From: Oscheius onirici | Taxonomy: Eukaryota; Nematoda; Chromadorea; Rhabditida; Rhabditidae | NCBI GenBank assembly: GCA_932521025.1 | Contig: OW051471.1 | Location: 682,001 to 746,000 of the forward strand | Reading direction: 5' to 3' | DNA length: 64,000 bases | Shown here: positions 46,101-56,334 of the stretch, piece after piece | How positions within the stretch are numbered: position 1 is the stretch's first letter | How the letters are laid out: each line of letters opens with the position of its first letter | Program-made: the position numbers and the translations under genes | The notes under the pieces: generated by a model | What the model was told of the DNA's origin: nothing | Database searches by the model: none | Seen by the model: the letters and a program-made list of their open reading frames with translations, nothing else

Positions 46101-47167
46101 AGCAAAAAGTGTGAGTTCATTTTTGCACTGAGACCAGATCGAGACCAGACCAGACAGAACTTTACCCCATCGATGCCTACCGCTGCTCCAAGAAAAGATC
46201 GACACTGGATTGGTTAGAGGTCATACCTCGCTAGAATCCCTTACAATCGACTTTATTAGATTTTGACTTATCGACTTGAAAAAAAGACTCTAGAGGTAAC
46301 TTTTTACGCTGAATCCGATGGAATAGGTCCCGGAACCTGAAAATGCTTCTGGCCCGCGCGATTTTAGGCTAAAAGCGTTCTGCGTTAGTGGGAGGCAAAG
46401 CCAAATCCACCCAGCGCTCCGCGCGGGGTGCGATATTCGACCAGCCGGCTTCGCCGCCTATTGGCGGCTTTTATACTTGGGTTTTCTCCTTTACTTCTGC
46501 TCCCTTCCCCAGACAACCGATCTCTTCTGCTCCCATCCCCAGTCAACCGATCTCTTTTGATCCTGTCACGTCATCTTCCTTCTCTAATCAAACGGACCTT
46601 TTCATTCTTTCCCAGGGTTCTCATCCCCCTCCTAGAAAACCGATACGAATTTTCCTATTTTTTAGGGCAATCCGATTTCTCTCTGAACTTATACAGATCA
46701 ACCGGTCCCTTCTTATCCCTTGCCGATTGCCCTGACTCTATTTCCTACTCAAAACAATTTAGCAAAAATATTTGGCGAGGAGAGGAATTGAACCCGGGTC
46801 GTCTGAGTAACAGAGGCGACTTTTAACAATACACCAAAATTTCGTGGCCATGGACAAACAAACAGACAAACAAACAAACAAATAAACAGAGTCCACCACA
46901 GAGACACCATTGCACTTTAATATTTAAGATGTTTTGAAGATACACCAAAGTCAATACCATTACGTTGCTACCGAAAGACACGATATTCACAGAGAAACTG
47001 GAGCAAAAAAAAATCTAGTTTTTCAGCCAATGCCCCTGCTCTCCCTAATTCTTCCCATCGGTCTCCTCATCGTTCGCCGCTACCAGTCAAAAACTCTCGA
47101 AATTCTGGACAAGGAAGCCGAAGGCAGCGAGTACGACCGCATGCTGCGACAGCAATGGGACAAATAG
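40105..47167 (+). CDS. Serpentine chemoreceptor, SRE/SRA-like
   Basis: Proposed exons 40105-40119, 40180-40320, 40356-40637, 41394-41616, 43231-43436 and 47027-47167 give 335 aa with seven hydrophobic spans. These include FLHLILAFFGAIFLIRALFF, ISYFFVANLLINCLVIILA, VLLISILLSILSLITCCYL, VLCVSIITTTLFICCLSFVL and PLLSLILPIGLLI. Family marks are LVERSVATKKAGDYENW after TM3, LSKRYQYSENI before TM6, and a C-terminus EGSEYDRMLRQQW. The first coding exon (MSECL) is a guess. The exon 4/5 junction is a weak point: the good TTTCAG acceptor at 43240 gives the wrong phase, while a poor ACAAG site at 43230 restores it, so either splicing is atypical or the gene is damaged. Introns 4 and 5 (1.6 and 3.6 kb) are packed with repeats. 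It ends 165 bp from the converging cho-1 stop. Confidence 0.72.
40978..41070. repeat. Small inverted repeat in receptor intron 3
   Basis: CCCCTGATTTTCAGGGT near 40979 faces ACCCTGAAAATCAGGG near 41057. Each arm is also close to being its own palindrome. No coding content. Confidence 0.55.
42152..42897 (-). mobile_element. hAT-like element with GAGCCG subterminal repeats
   Basis: Ends in the receptor intron read TATACTTGGGC at about 42156-42166 and GCCCAAGTATA at about 42883-42893, in inverted orientation. The left subterminal 150 bases are dense in GAGCCGGCTCG-type units, and the right end holds GGGCGGCTTAAGCCCGCTCC. Inside is a BED-finger ORF on the minus strand. BED fingers plus GC-rich subterminal repeats are typical of hAT transposons. 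I could not settle the 8-bp target duplication. The repeat at 45232-45330 begins with the same ACTATACTTGGGCG. Confidence 0.65.
42334..42705 (-). CDS. BED zinc finger fused to RTE fragment
   Basis: A 123-aa frame starting MSDVWLFF, with an acceptor-like TTTTTTGCAG 7 bases before the ATG. The N-terminal part (to about residue 45) is a BED-type finger: WLFFDKTGENEAKCKHCTK then STTSTMLRH, with Cys-x2-Cys and one His but no clear final ligand. The C-terminal part (about 50-120) reads as a reverse-transcriptase C-terminal segment: KKKMAIQ, ISVNGEIVPYCGDYIYLGTR, VSFDRNNTLEVTRRIRSAW. It parallels EAIYLGQRISFDRN..LEVSRRIRAAW of the RTE at 34398-36011. The frame runs unbroken through both parts. It is probably the product of an RTE insertion into, or capture by, a hAT element. 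Whether it is expressed is unknown. Confidence 0.65.
   Translation of the reverse strand: MSDVWLFFDKTGENEAKCKHCTKIFAYKSTTSTMLRHVTTKREEKYEVLSTKKKMAIQVCHFPYCAQTVISVNGEIVPYCGDYIYLGTRVSFDRNNTLEVTRRIRSAWSVFNRFYEIFTNTLL
43527..43740. repeat. Fragments of repeat R2, head to head
   Basis: 43527-43580 is the reverse complement of the R2 end (AGCTATGGTGTCTGTGGCTG against CAGCCACAGACACCATAGCT at 37125). 43630-43735 matches 37035-37125 in the forward direction (AACTTGTCACGACGA.TCTCGTGGC then ACAAACAGACAAACACAC). The two pieces oppose each other. Confidence 0.65.
43860..44515 (+). repeat. Dispersed repeat R1, copy 2 (split by SINE)
   Basis: It matches 11020-11325 in UGT intron 6, but is split after GGAGCTAAAGT at 43941 by the SINE-like element and resumes at 44247 with the same 13 bases duplicated. 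It ends near GGGAGCAATTTAAAGTGGAT. Confidence 0.75.
43942..44246 (-). mobile_element. tRNA-derived SINE-like element, copy 2
   Basis: It is flanked by a perfect 13-bp direct repeat TTGGAGCTAAAGT (43929-43941 and 44247-44259); the uninterrupted target is seen at 11095 in R1 copy 1. On the minus strand, the A box TGGCGCAATGGCAGG is at 44194-44180 and the B box AAGTTCAAAACC at 44152-44141. The shared body holds GGTCGGTAAATTGGTAGTAG, and the tail is CTTTACTTT. The head is oriented away from the repetitive tail, as in SINEs. Confidence 0.85.
45232..45345 (+). repeat. GACTCG-rich repeat with hAT-like end
   Basis: It starts ACTATACTTGGGCG, the same end as the element at 42152-42897, then continues as a tract of CGACTCGA units instead of GAGCCG units up to about 45320. 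It looks like one end of a related element with a different subterminal repeat word. The other end was not found. Confidence 0.6.
45374..46047. repeat. Foldback family F, copy 2
   Basis: Inverted arms 45374-45510 and 45840-46047 (AAAGTCAAATCCTCGTCTTT..GATCACTCTTTTATCG). The arms and the interior (GAGAATCCCGTTGTTTTTCT, CTACTCGTTGTATCAGATAT) match the element at 29067-29945 in reverse orientation. It lies in intron 5 of the SRE-like gene. Confidence 0.8.
46255..46420 (+). repeat. Dispersed repeat R3, copy 2
   Basis: It matches 21895-22050 with about 80% visible identity (TATCGACTTGAAAA, AATCCGATGGAATAGGTCC, GGCAAAGCCAAATC). It is immediately followed by repeat R2. Confidence 0.7.
46441..46930 (-). 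repeat. Dispersed repeat R2 with tRNA-like segment, copy 2
   Basis: The counterpart of 36636-37162. On the minus strand, TTTGGTGTATTG (A-box-like) is followed after about 30 bases by GACCCGGGTTCAATTCC (B box) and CTCTCCTCGCC. The tRNA-like part is better preserved than in copy 1. It ends in a CAAACAAACAAA run and TTTAATATTTAAG. Confidence 0.75.
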
Positions 47168-47332
47168 TGCCACTTTTTTATTTTTTGAACCACATAAAAA
47201 TCCACTTTTAGGGGGTTTACTCTACTCGTTTCTGGCTCAATTTCTTCGGAAAAACTGAGTTTTTCAAGGAAGATTGGCCACTGAAAAAGGTCTAGCGGGA
47301 AAAATCTGCAAAAAAAATCTAGAAAAAAGTGA

Positions 47333-50300
47333 TTATTGTCGTGTGGAGGCATAATTCTGGTCGTTGGAGTAGGGCTGAAGTGAAGTCGTCTCGGAGTAGT
47401 TCGGGATTGAATTGTTCTGAAAAAAAAGATTTACATGTTCGCAAGCAAAGAAAAAATTTACTGCTTTCGAAAAGTTGAATATGATATCTTTTAGTGACGA
47501 AACAACTTTTTTTTTCGAAAATCTGCGGCCTACTTTGCGACTTTGTCTGTTTGTTTGTCCGAGGCCACGAGATTCGGCTCGACAAGTCGGAAATTGTGAG
47601 GACTAGTTAGCAAGGCACTTTTGAGCTTGGAGGTAGAACAATTTCTAGATTTTTTTTGTTCCCCCATCTTTCAAAGTACCTAAAAAAACTTTAGAAAACG
47701 ATATTGCGTTGTTTTTCCGGCGAAAAATGAGTAAACCACACCTTTCCAGTCAGAGCCAGCGTCTCCGAGCTGACATTGAAAGAAACGTCAGAAGGCAGTG
47801 GGATTCTCTCAGAGCCAATATTCACGACACAGCCGAGGAAATCCCATTCGTTTGAAAGACGTCCTGAGAGGAAGAGCCAACGACTGAGTTTGGAGACTGA
47901 CCTGGAACAGATTTTGACTCTCTGTCCCCCTGTTCCTCTAACTCTCTTCCCCAACTCACCACAAAGTAGCCAGTGTCGAGAGCATGGCAGTCGTCCTGAA
48001 CGGAAAGTACTGTACCCCATTCTCGTACATTGGAAAGTGTACAAACGCGGGAAAGTTCAAAAGAGGCTCGCCGCCAGAAAGACGAAGCAGAAGGCCGATC
48101 TGAAAACATATGCATCGTTTTTACTTCACATAATCTCAGTTTTTAGCCACCTATCCAGTAGTTTTCATGTTTCAAAAAGTGGGTAAATGTAGAAATTTTG
48201 AGGCGGAAACACTGGAAGGTCTTTTGCCAAAGTCAAAACTTTCTTTCTTGCTGCATCGTTTATTTGAAGTTCAAAATTGAACATTCTATACAGCCATTTT
48301 TCCCGTATTTTGAACAGTTTTTTCACTTTACAACGGTTTATCAACGGAGTTCATCACCAATCGAACTATAACCAAAGGTTTGAAGAGTTTCGAAATTTCC
48401 GACATTGCCAAAAAATATCTCAGCAAATGCACGAAACACGTCGACACATTGTACAGAAAAATGTTGTGATGACAAGACCTAGAACCTTAAAATCTCCAAA
48501 AATACGAAAAAAAAAATGCTGCACCTACATGTTATATGTACAAGTTATTACCTTGCTAGAGTTTGCTGCATGTAACCTGAAAAATAAAGAAAAACTGACT
48601 CCATATCCAGCCAGCGATCCATAAGTATTGCTATCCTTCATGTAGACTACGCAAATGAGTTGAGGGAACAGGATGACGTAGACCAGGTCGGCGCATAAAT
48701 ACCTGAAAATTTAGTCGTGTCAAACATGTACTAATTATTTTTTTTTGTTTCAATGGGTTGGTATGGGTACGAATGGTAGAATACGAAGGTATTGCACGGA
48801 AGTAAAAAAACGGTTATTTATAGTCGCCAGTGAACATACTTTTCGTTACGTCTCTGGTCTAGACCGGTCTGAGGGACAGAGAGACAGACAAAAACAGAGA
48901 GCCAGAGGGGCAGAGAAAACTTCATAGACTGAGAGAGTTATAGAGTGAGAGGAAGTTGTTTTGGCTTGGAAAATATATATAGTAGCGCAGGGAGACCACG
49001 CTATGGTCTGAGAATTGACAGAGGGGCAATGACAGCTTTTTTTCGTTCAGTAGTGTTAGGGATGGATATCCTGTCAAGACGCGTCGGATCTAATCCCTTC
49101 TCCATATGCTATCTTTGACTATTGTATGTTAGTTGTGTCTGGAAGTAAAGTCTTGGACTGTTGGCTCGTCTACCTTTCTCGTCAAGATGACGTAGTGAAG
49201 ATGTTGATGGAGCAGCTGAAGGAGCAGCAGACACGTAACGAAAGGATGCGGAAGGAGCATCAAGAAGAGATGATGCAGATGATGGAGAAGATGTAGAACT
49301 GGAGATGTGGACTGGAGAACTTTCTTGAAGAAGATGAGGAAGATGTGGAAGTGGAGATGATCGAAGCCGATTCTTCGACAGATGCTGAAGAGATGCCGAT
49401 GGTGGAGACGGTAGATGATGTGGATGTGGTAGCTAGTGGAGCGAATGTGGAAGACAAGAAGAAGCTGGAGGAGTCTCGCCGTACATGGCTGAGTGGCTGG
49501 GCACGGGACGTATCCAGCTTCAATGGAAGTACAAGAGGTTCGGAAAGACAACGAGTCGAAGAGCGTGCCGAAGAAGAAGGACGAGTCGGAGAAGAAGTCG
49601 AGGAAGAGGGACGACACGAAGATCACGTTTACGAAAGTGAACAGGGAGCCGTAACCACGGACTAAGGACATGAAGCCGAAGAAGAAAACGTTATGGAGGA
49701 TCGTTCAATCTGGTGGGGGAGGTGTTAGAGATGGATATCCTGTCAAGATGCGTCGGATATAATCCCTTCTGGCTCGTCTACCTTTCTCGTGTTACAACAA
49801 GTAGACAGTAGTGGGGGGGGGGGAGGGGGTAGTCTCGTCACGGTCAGATCCCAACATAGATCCTCCATCCAGAGGAATCAGCTTCCGCGCTTCCTCCTTC
49901 GGGAAGTAGGTGCGGTGCTTTTGTTTCTTTGGCTCTGGTGTTTCACAGACCATGATCGGGCTAGAAAGAGCTTAGCGAAGTTGGTCAAACTTGAGACTAT
50001 ACTGCTTTTTGGTGGGATTCTTGCCTGACTTTTTTGTCAGGTCCGAACTATTTCTTGGCTCAGGAAACTGATCCGGTTGGCTTATTTTACTGTATCTTTT
50101 TAAACAGTCTATATCTGGGCCTCAAAATACGTTACTTTGAACTTTTTTCTACCATAAAATCAGGTCAAAAAACCTACCATAATCCATATATGCTCTGGAT
50201 TGTCAGAGCCATGACCGTGGCCATGATTCCGACGGCTACTATGGCCACTCGCATCACGATGATCACTTCACTTTCAGAGGCCTAAAAGTTCTTTTTTTTA

Positions 50301-53300
50301 TTACCGCCGCTGACACCTAAACCATTGAGGTTGCCACAATTCCCTGTGTTTTCCCCAAAGCGTGAAACATTTCACCCAAAAAAAAAACTCACATGCGGCC
50401 GGATGGTCAACTTCCAAATGTTGTGAGCGAACATGGAAGCTGCTGAGAGGACGGAAGAGTCGGCTGAGGACATTACGGCTGCGGAGACGGCTCCGAGTCC
50501 TAGAAATAGTAGTTCTTTAGCTCAAAAGTATAGAAAAAACGTAGAAAAAGCAACTTTTCAGTCGTTTTAGAGCCTATTTTTCTCTACCTTTTGCTACTTT
50601 TTTTCTCGTATCAACAAAGTTCGAGCAAAAGTGATTAGCTTCATCTTCTGAAACAAATTTACTTTTGGCCTTGATTTACTTCTGCTGACTGCTTTTTTCG
50701 GCTCCATGAATTGAGCGAAGATCATGAGTTCCCGGTGACTGCTTTTTCGTTTCAACTTTTTGGTAAAAGTGTGCGTGTGATTAAAGTGTGGTATAGAATC
50801 GTAGGACTTTGACAGTTTTTTGCGGTCGTCGAGATTTTTTGGGAGAGTGACTTTACCTCCGCGGCCCTGGAAAGGGTGACTTTACCCCCTACCACTAGCG
50901 GGGGTAAAGTCACCGATGCGGCATAAAGGGGCGCATAACTTTATGCCCGAATTTCACATAACAAAGTTCGATTTTTGCAACAAAGAAGGAAAGTCATGGC
51001 TTCTACAGCCCAACTGAGATGCACAGCGAGAGTGATAACCCCTTAAAAAACGCTTAGGCTATCACTAAAGCAGACTGATCGCCAGAAAGTTATGACATCG
51101 TTAGCCCAATTGAGGATGCACAGCGAGAGTAATAACCCTTTTTTAAAGCTTAGGCTATCACTAGAAGCATACTTACTGCCAGGAAGTTATGACATCCTCA
51201 GCCCAACTGAAAGCCCACAGCGAGAGTGATAACCCCTGTTAAATGCTTAGGCTATCACTAGAAGCATACTGATGTTATTTTTTACCCTGACTATTGTTTC
51301 CAGTGCATTTCCACAGAAAGCGTACTTTATACACGTGTCGGTGACTGTACCCCCCGCGAGTAGTGACTTTATCCCCGCGGGGGTAAAGTCACCGTTTGCA
51401 GGACCGCGGGGGTAAAGTCAACAACTCAGATTTTTTGCTACGATCACTCCAATTTCAATAATTTTATCTGGTAACTTTTTCATAGAACACAGAATATTTT
51501 ACCGCTAAGTGATAAATGAAAAAAGTTTGAGAAACACTCTAGACTGAAGCATTGCAAACACTTTTTCCTTCGGAACAGCTTGCTATTTTTCGCAACCACA
51601 AGAAAAAAAATCTGTTATTTTGCTTCAACTTTTTGGTGTAGTCGATAGATTTATTATGATATTCTTACAACGGACGGTCGAATTTCAAGTAATACAACGA
51701 GCAAAACTGGCAATGTTATGAAGTCTCATTTTTTTTGTTCCAAAGCCTCGATATAACTGAACGTATACGGAAAACACTGTTTGCTTACGTAAAAATATAA
51801 TCTCTCTAAAACTAAAGCGCAGTAGTGTTCGTGCAGAAATGATCTATGTTCGCTGGTGCAGAAAAACGAATTTCCTTGAGTTATTTCTGCTGACTGTTTT
51901 TCTCTTTTGGCCTGAACAAAAGCTTGTTAGGTCTCAACTTTTCGATAAAACTATGCGCATGAGAAGGGGGTGATGAATTAGAGGTGCTAGATCTCTGAAG
52001 AAGAAGTTTATTTGGGGGTTATTCAGCTTTTTTATGCATCAAATTTTCAATGTAGGGTAATGAATGGGTGGTCAACGTGTTTGAGTCATCATGAACATTC
52101 CAGGTTCAAAAATATCTTTTCCTTTTTCTTTGGGGTTTTTAAAGATTCGTTTACCCGAAATCTCCTTTTGATGATACTCATTTTGCTGGTTTTTATGTGA
52201 CAGCAACTACAAGAACGTTTTTCAGTTATTTTGCTTCATCTTTTTCATAAAACTAGTCGTGAACTTCTGTGATCAATCAGCAGTTTTCCAATTTCAGTAT
52301 TACGAAAAGTGTCCTGCTACAATTTCGTGCATTTCCTTACAAAAAAGAGAGTGATTTTATCTACAATATTTTCAGTTTGCAAACTTTTTTTGGGTTTCAT
52401 GACTACCCTATGGTCCATAGGCTCACAAAAGTTTAGTTCCATTCCCTTCGTAACGATAAAAAAACGTACCAATAAAAGAGACCCATTTAGGCGTCAAGTA
52501 CTGAAAAACTATCGGCACGACCATGCTTCTTTTGTCCTCTGGAATTGACTGAACTTTGGTTCCATTGTTCCACGGAGAGTACTCTGTCAATCTCCAATCT
52601 GAACAAATAGTTTTCATGCCTTTTCGACCCCAAAAAATCATTTTTCAGCATTTTCGTGTTCTAGAAAGTTGTAGCCCTGATAAAAAACTACAACTTTTCA
52701 GAACATCAAAACGCTAAAAAAAGTTGTTTTGGGGCTCCAAAAATTGAAAATCAAAAAACCTGTATTTTTAGCGATGGCACCGATGAGAGCAGGCGGTATT
52801 GCCATCATTATGCAGCCAACTCCAGCTACAAAAGACAGCTTTTGGGCTCCGGCTGACGTTTTTGAGGAGAGGACGCGTTGAAAATAGACCTGCCACGGGA
52901 TACCGCCACAAATGAGCAGCAACATGCAGTCAATCCAGAGCCATGTCTCTTTCCAGCCACCGATGGAGCCTGAAATTGTTTTTTTTTCGATATTTTTGTG
53001 ACACTCGCTTAAGAACCGACTACACTTTTCTAGCAAGTTGATATCAAACAGAGGAAACATTCATTATTCGAACGTTTCTTTTGAAAATATTAGGGCGCGT
53101 CAAAAGTCTTTGTAATTAGTTCTACAGCTACCCTTCAAACTGTTCGGATCGGTCCGGGATTGCTCCTGGGGGTAATCGACCTCGAAAAAAAAATATTGAG
53201 AGCTTTTGGGACAGTTTGGATTTTGGGATCAAGGGTTACGGTAGCTTTAAAATAAGGCCAAAAAACGTATTTTCGCGATAACTTTTGAGGTTAGGAGATA

Positions 53301-56300
53301 CAAAAAAATGGTCAACTACAAAAAGAATCACCTCATCAAGACGCATCTTTCTTTTTTTTGAAAAACGTATTTTACTCTTTCGCGCAAAAAGTTATTCGAC
53401 TTTCAAATTTTCGAATTTTTGGTGTAGTGGGTTTGTGAAATTTCACGCTGGAACGACCCGGGTTCGAGTCCGCCGAGAAGAAATCTTTTTGTTTTTTAAC
53501 AGTAACATTATACTGGGCTAAGTATCACCCCTGTAAAATATCAGCTCGATTGGATCGCTAGTTTCCTCAAAAAATCAAATTCGAGCTCAAAAAAATCACC
53601 GTAAGGGGGGAGCACATGGTGCAAATTTTGGATTCAAAATCGCTCCCTAGCCTTTATTTCAAAAGATACGGAGCTGATATTTTACAGGGGTGATATTTAG
53701 ACCAGTAAAATGCTACAGTTAAAAAACAAAAAGATTTCCTCTCGGCGGACTCGAACCCGGGTCGTTCCACCGTGAAATTTCACAAACCCACTACACCAAA
53801 AATGCGAAAATTTGAAAGTCGAATAACTTTTTGCGCGAAAGAGTAAAATACGTTTTTCAAAAAAAAGAAAGATGCGTCTTGATGAGGTGATTCTTTTTGT
53901 AGTTGACCATTTTTTTGTATCTCCTAACCTCAAAAGTTATCGCGAAAATATGTTTTTTGGCCTTATTTTAAAGCTACCGTAACCCTTGATCCCAAAGTCA
54001 AAACTGTCCCAAAAGCTCTCAATATTTTTTTTTCGAGGTCGATTACCCCCAGGAGCAATCCCGGACCGATCCGAACAGTTTGAAGGGTAGCTGTAGAACT
54101 AATTACAAAGACTTTTGACGCGCCCTAATAGCAAAAAATGGCAGGTATCCCAACATGAAATCCAGCGTCCAGGAATTGCGACATTTTTTGCCCAGTTTCC
54201 ATGGTTTTGAGATAAGCTTACAAAATTTTCAATTGTGAAGACATGCTCGTGCCAAATCTTTACGCTGCGTACTTTCCTTCTACGCGAAATTGCGTACACG
54301 ACAGGGGTGGGCGATCGCTCGCGCTCGCATGCGAACAGAAAATCTCAAAATGCTCGCGATCGCGCTGCGAGCAGATTTGGAGACGCGCGCTCGCGCTCGT
54401 GATCGCATGCGAGCAACTGGTAGTGCGCTCGCTTGCGATCAAAACGTCTGATCGTGCTCGCGGTAGCGCTCGCATGAAACCGGGAGCAGCTGATCGCGCT
54501 CGCACAACAATTGGCTTATCGCCCATCCCTGGTACACGAGAAGGATACTGCTTTGAGCATAATTTCCCGGGATTTATCGTACGCAATTTTACGTAACTAA
54601 ACAGTACGCAACGTTACCATTCGACACAAGCTATATGGAGCTCCTGTCGAATGATAACGGTCCTGTACTGTAAAGCAAAAAGTTATTTTCTTGCTAATTT
54701 TTGCAGAAGCAGTTACATTCAATAAAGTACACGTTGAAAGACCTTTCCTACTGGTGCAACCATTGAAACATTACTGTTTTTTTTACTTCTGAAACATCAA
54801 GTTTGACTAGGCTTTTTTAAGATTTTCAAACGAAAAAAGGTAAAAATTGATGGCAATTCACCGTTTTCAAACACTGTTACCGAACCGAAATTTTCGTTAC
54901 GAGAAATAGCGTAATCAGTGAAATTTCGAATGAAATTTTCGCGCGTACGCAACATTTCCGTTTGGCCACTGCTATAGCAGATTTTCGAAATAACAACAAC
55001 CTTTTTGAAGAGACCCGAGGATTACTAAACTTTCATCGGCAGAAAACTTATGTACAGTTTGAAACACAAATTGTTTGTCTTTATCTAAAACAAAAGATAA
55101 AGGTGGGCTAAACTAATTGTAAGTTAAAAGCTCAGACTTTTTTACTTGAACGAAAACCTGAACCCATTAAAAAATCTCAATCATCTGCCCTTTATAAGCC
55201 TATTTTGAAACATTTCTCACTGATCTTTTTGGTCCCATTCAGGACTTTTCTTCAAAACAATCTTTTTTTCTCATTTTCCCACAAGAAAATATACAAAAAA
55301 ACCAACCTATCCAATCAGCGGCATTTCTCGAAATGTCTGCCGTCTTGTTCTGGAGGAGAGCAGCCGGCACGCAAACCCACTGAAATGAGGATTTTTTTGT
55401 TTCAAAATTTCTATAAAAGATATAAATTTTTCAGAAAAAAAGAATAGTGAGAGAGCCATGAAAATGAAGCTCACCAGTCCAATAAAGATGCAGAAGAGCT
55501 GAACGACGTCTGTATAAGCTACGGCATATAGTCCTCCAGAAAAGGTATAGAAGACGGCAATGAGAGCCGAAATGATGACGGAAATGTTCATGTCAATTTG
55601 GAGAATCACAGAGAGGGTGGCTCCTGGAATATTATTGGGTTAGAAGGGTAGAAAAATGGCTAATTTTCTCAAAATGAAACTGGCAAACAGCTTGCGGAAG
55701 GTCTCAAAATCATCAGAGAAAAAAAGCAGGTTTCAGCGAAAAAACATGATCACGCCTTTATCAGCAGCAGTATACAGATTATTCTGGTTTTACCGACAAA
55801 ATATGATCTGAAAAAAGTGGTGGACATACTGCCACTTCACTTCGTCGTGAGAACAATACTTGCCAAAATAAAGTTTTTTTATGGTAATAGTAAAGTTTCT
55901 ATCCGATTCAATGGCAGGTATCTTTAGAGGGACCTGTAAGGCAAGCTCCTTCGCGGTTCTGCACCGTTCCATCCTTGCTGCCCAACCCTTTATAGGAACG
56001 CCTTCGCCTTTCTGGCCTAGTTGACAAAAACTGTGGGATCTTTTGACGAGAATTATCTGTTTCACTGAAAAGGTATAATAGGGCAATCAGCTGAACCACT
56101 AACAGGCCAGACTTCCAGTTTCAGACTAGAAAGTTTCCCTTAGTTTGCCTGAAAGATTTACCTCAGGATTGTGTTTCAAGACTGAGTAAACCTAATTGAA
56201 TTCAAGCAATAGAGTGTTGAGTAGATGTAGAAAACAGACATACCCAAAGCTGACAGAATAGCCGCACTCCAGAAAACTTCTCCAAGAAGAGCCGGAATGA

Positions 56301-56334
56301 ACATGAGGCCGCCGACTCGTTGACCGTACTTGAT
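47333..56334 (-). CDS. cho-1: High-affinity choline transporter CHO-1 (5' exons not found)
   Basis: Eleven exons join in frame to 449 aa: 56244-56334, 55475-55623, 55307-55379, 52760-52969, 52470-52598, 50393-50499, 50178-50281, 48600-48702, 47960-48099, 47742-47901, 47333-47416. It is a sodium/solute symporter (SLC5) that imports choline into cholinergic terminals. Landmarks: [96 protein letters not shown] and [17 protein letters not shown]. The C-terminus is short, ending ASTRQ. The wording matches the CHO-1/CHT1 group, not other SLC5 members. The first visible exon starts in mid-protein; about 115 N-terminal residues (start, TM1-2) are missing from the window up to 61330. Introns carry a miniature LTR element, a 97-bp tandem array, a 1-kb TIR element and a GATCGC repeat. 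Confidence 0.9.
49054..49799 (+). mobile_element. Miniature LTR retroelement (TRIM-like)
   Basis: It lies in a cho-1 intron, antisense to the gene. Direct terminal repeats start TGTTAGRGATGGATATCCTG (49054 and 49723) and share CGTCGGAT.TAATCCCTTCT and GGCTCGTCTACCTTTCTCGT. The left copy has about 60 extra bases in the middle. The element starts TG and ends CA, a GTGGGGGAGG polypurine tract directly precedes the right repeat, and AGTAG flanks both sides (49049-49053 and 49800-49804). Only about 540 bases lie between the repeats, far too few for gag-pol, so it is non-autonomous. Confidence 0.82.
49201..49296 (+). CDS. Short Met/Gln/Glu-rich ORF in TRIM element
   Basis: A 31-aa frame ([18 protein letters not shown].. 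ending MMEKM) starts just inside the left terminal repeat and forms a charged amphipathic helix like the beginning of a gag protein. Downstream sequence remains acidic then basic in other frames ([18 protein letters not shown], then KVNREP), which looks like the decayed rest of gag. It is probably not functional. Confidence 0.4.
   Translation: MLMEQLKEQQTRNERMRKEHQEEMMQMMEKM
50845..51425. repeat. 97-bp tandem array between GGGGGTAAAGTCACC palindromes
   Basis: It lies in the cho-1 intron between 50500 and 52469. Three units with the landmark CACAGCGAGAG at 51022, 51119 and 51216 give a 97-bp period; each also carries AGCCCAA.TGA, GATAACCC and GCTTAGGCTATCACTA. The array is flanked on both sides by clusters of GGTGACTTTACCCCC and its complement (50862-50925 and 51340-51415), several forming perfect palindromes. 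No ORF. It resembles a small satellite-bearing transposable element, not assigned to any class. Confidence 0.75.
53420..53480 (+). promoter_or_regulatory. tRNA-like Pol III A/B boxes, left arm
   Basis: TGGTGTAGTGG at 53420-53430 matches the A box, and GGTTCGAGTCC at 53461-53471 matches the B box exactly; their spacing is as in tRNA genes. No paired acceptor stem is evident, so this is a tRNA-derived or tRNA-mimicking promoter rather than a tRNA gene. Confidence 0.55.
53740..53800 (-). promoter_or_regulatory. tRNA-like Pol III A/B boxes, right arm
   Basis: The mirror copy in the other arm: A box at 53798-53788 and B box at 53757-53747 on the minus strand, both identical to the left-arm boxes. 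Confidence 0.55.
54305..54533 (+). repeat. GATCGC-rich repeat, uninterrupted copy
   Basis: A compact run of GATCGC and GCTCGC words from GGGGTGGGCGATCGCTCGCG to TCGCCCATCCCTG. It matches the split copy at 43738-44761 throughout and so serves as the empty-site reference for that insertion. Its flanks contain TACGCAATTTTACGTAAC-type motifs. Confidence 0.8.

Larger units (their letters stand above)
53090..54128. mobile_element. TA-flanked TIR element with internal tRNA-like promoters
   Basis: Two near-identical inverted arms of about 460 bases (53090-53550 and 53670-54128) begin TTAGGGCGCGTCAAAAGTC and are bordered by TA on both sides (53088-53089, 54129-54130). The interior is short and no transposase is present. 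Each arm contains a tRNA-like segment. A partial relative lies at 37485-37550. It sits in a cho-1 intron. Confidence 0.85.

Noticed and set aside
49129-49671. 180-codon minus-strand ORF rich in His, Leu and Ser
   Set aside because: It is antisense to the GA-rich gag-like part of the miniature LTR element; composition mirrors the sense strand.
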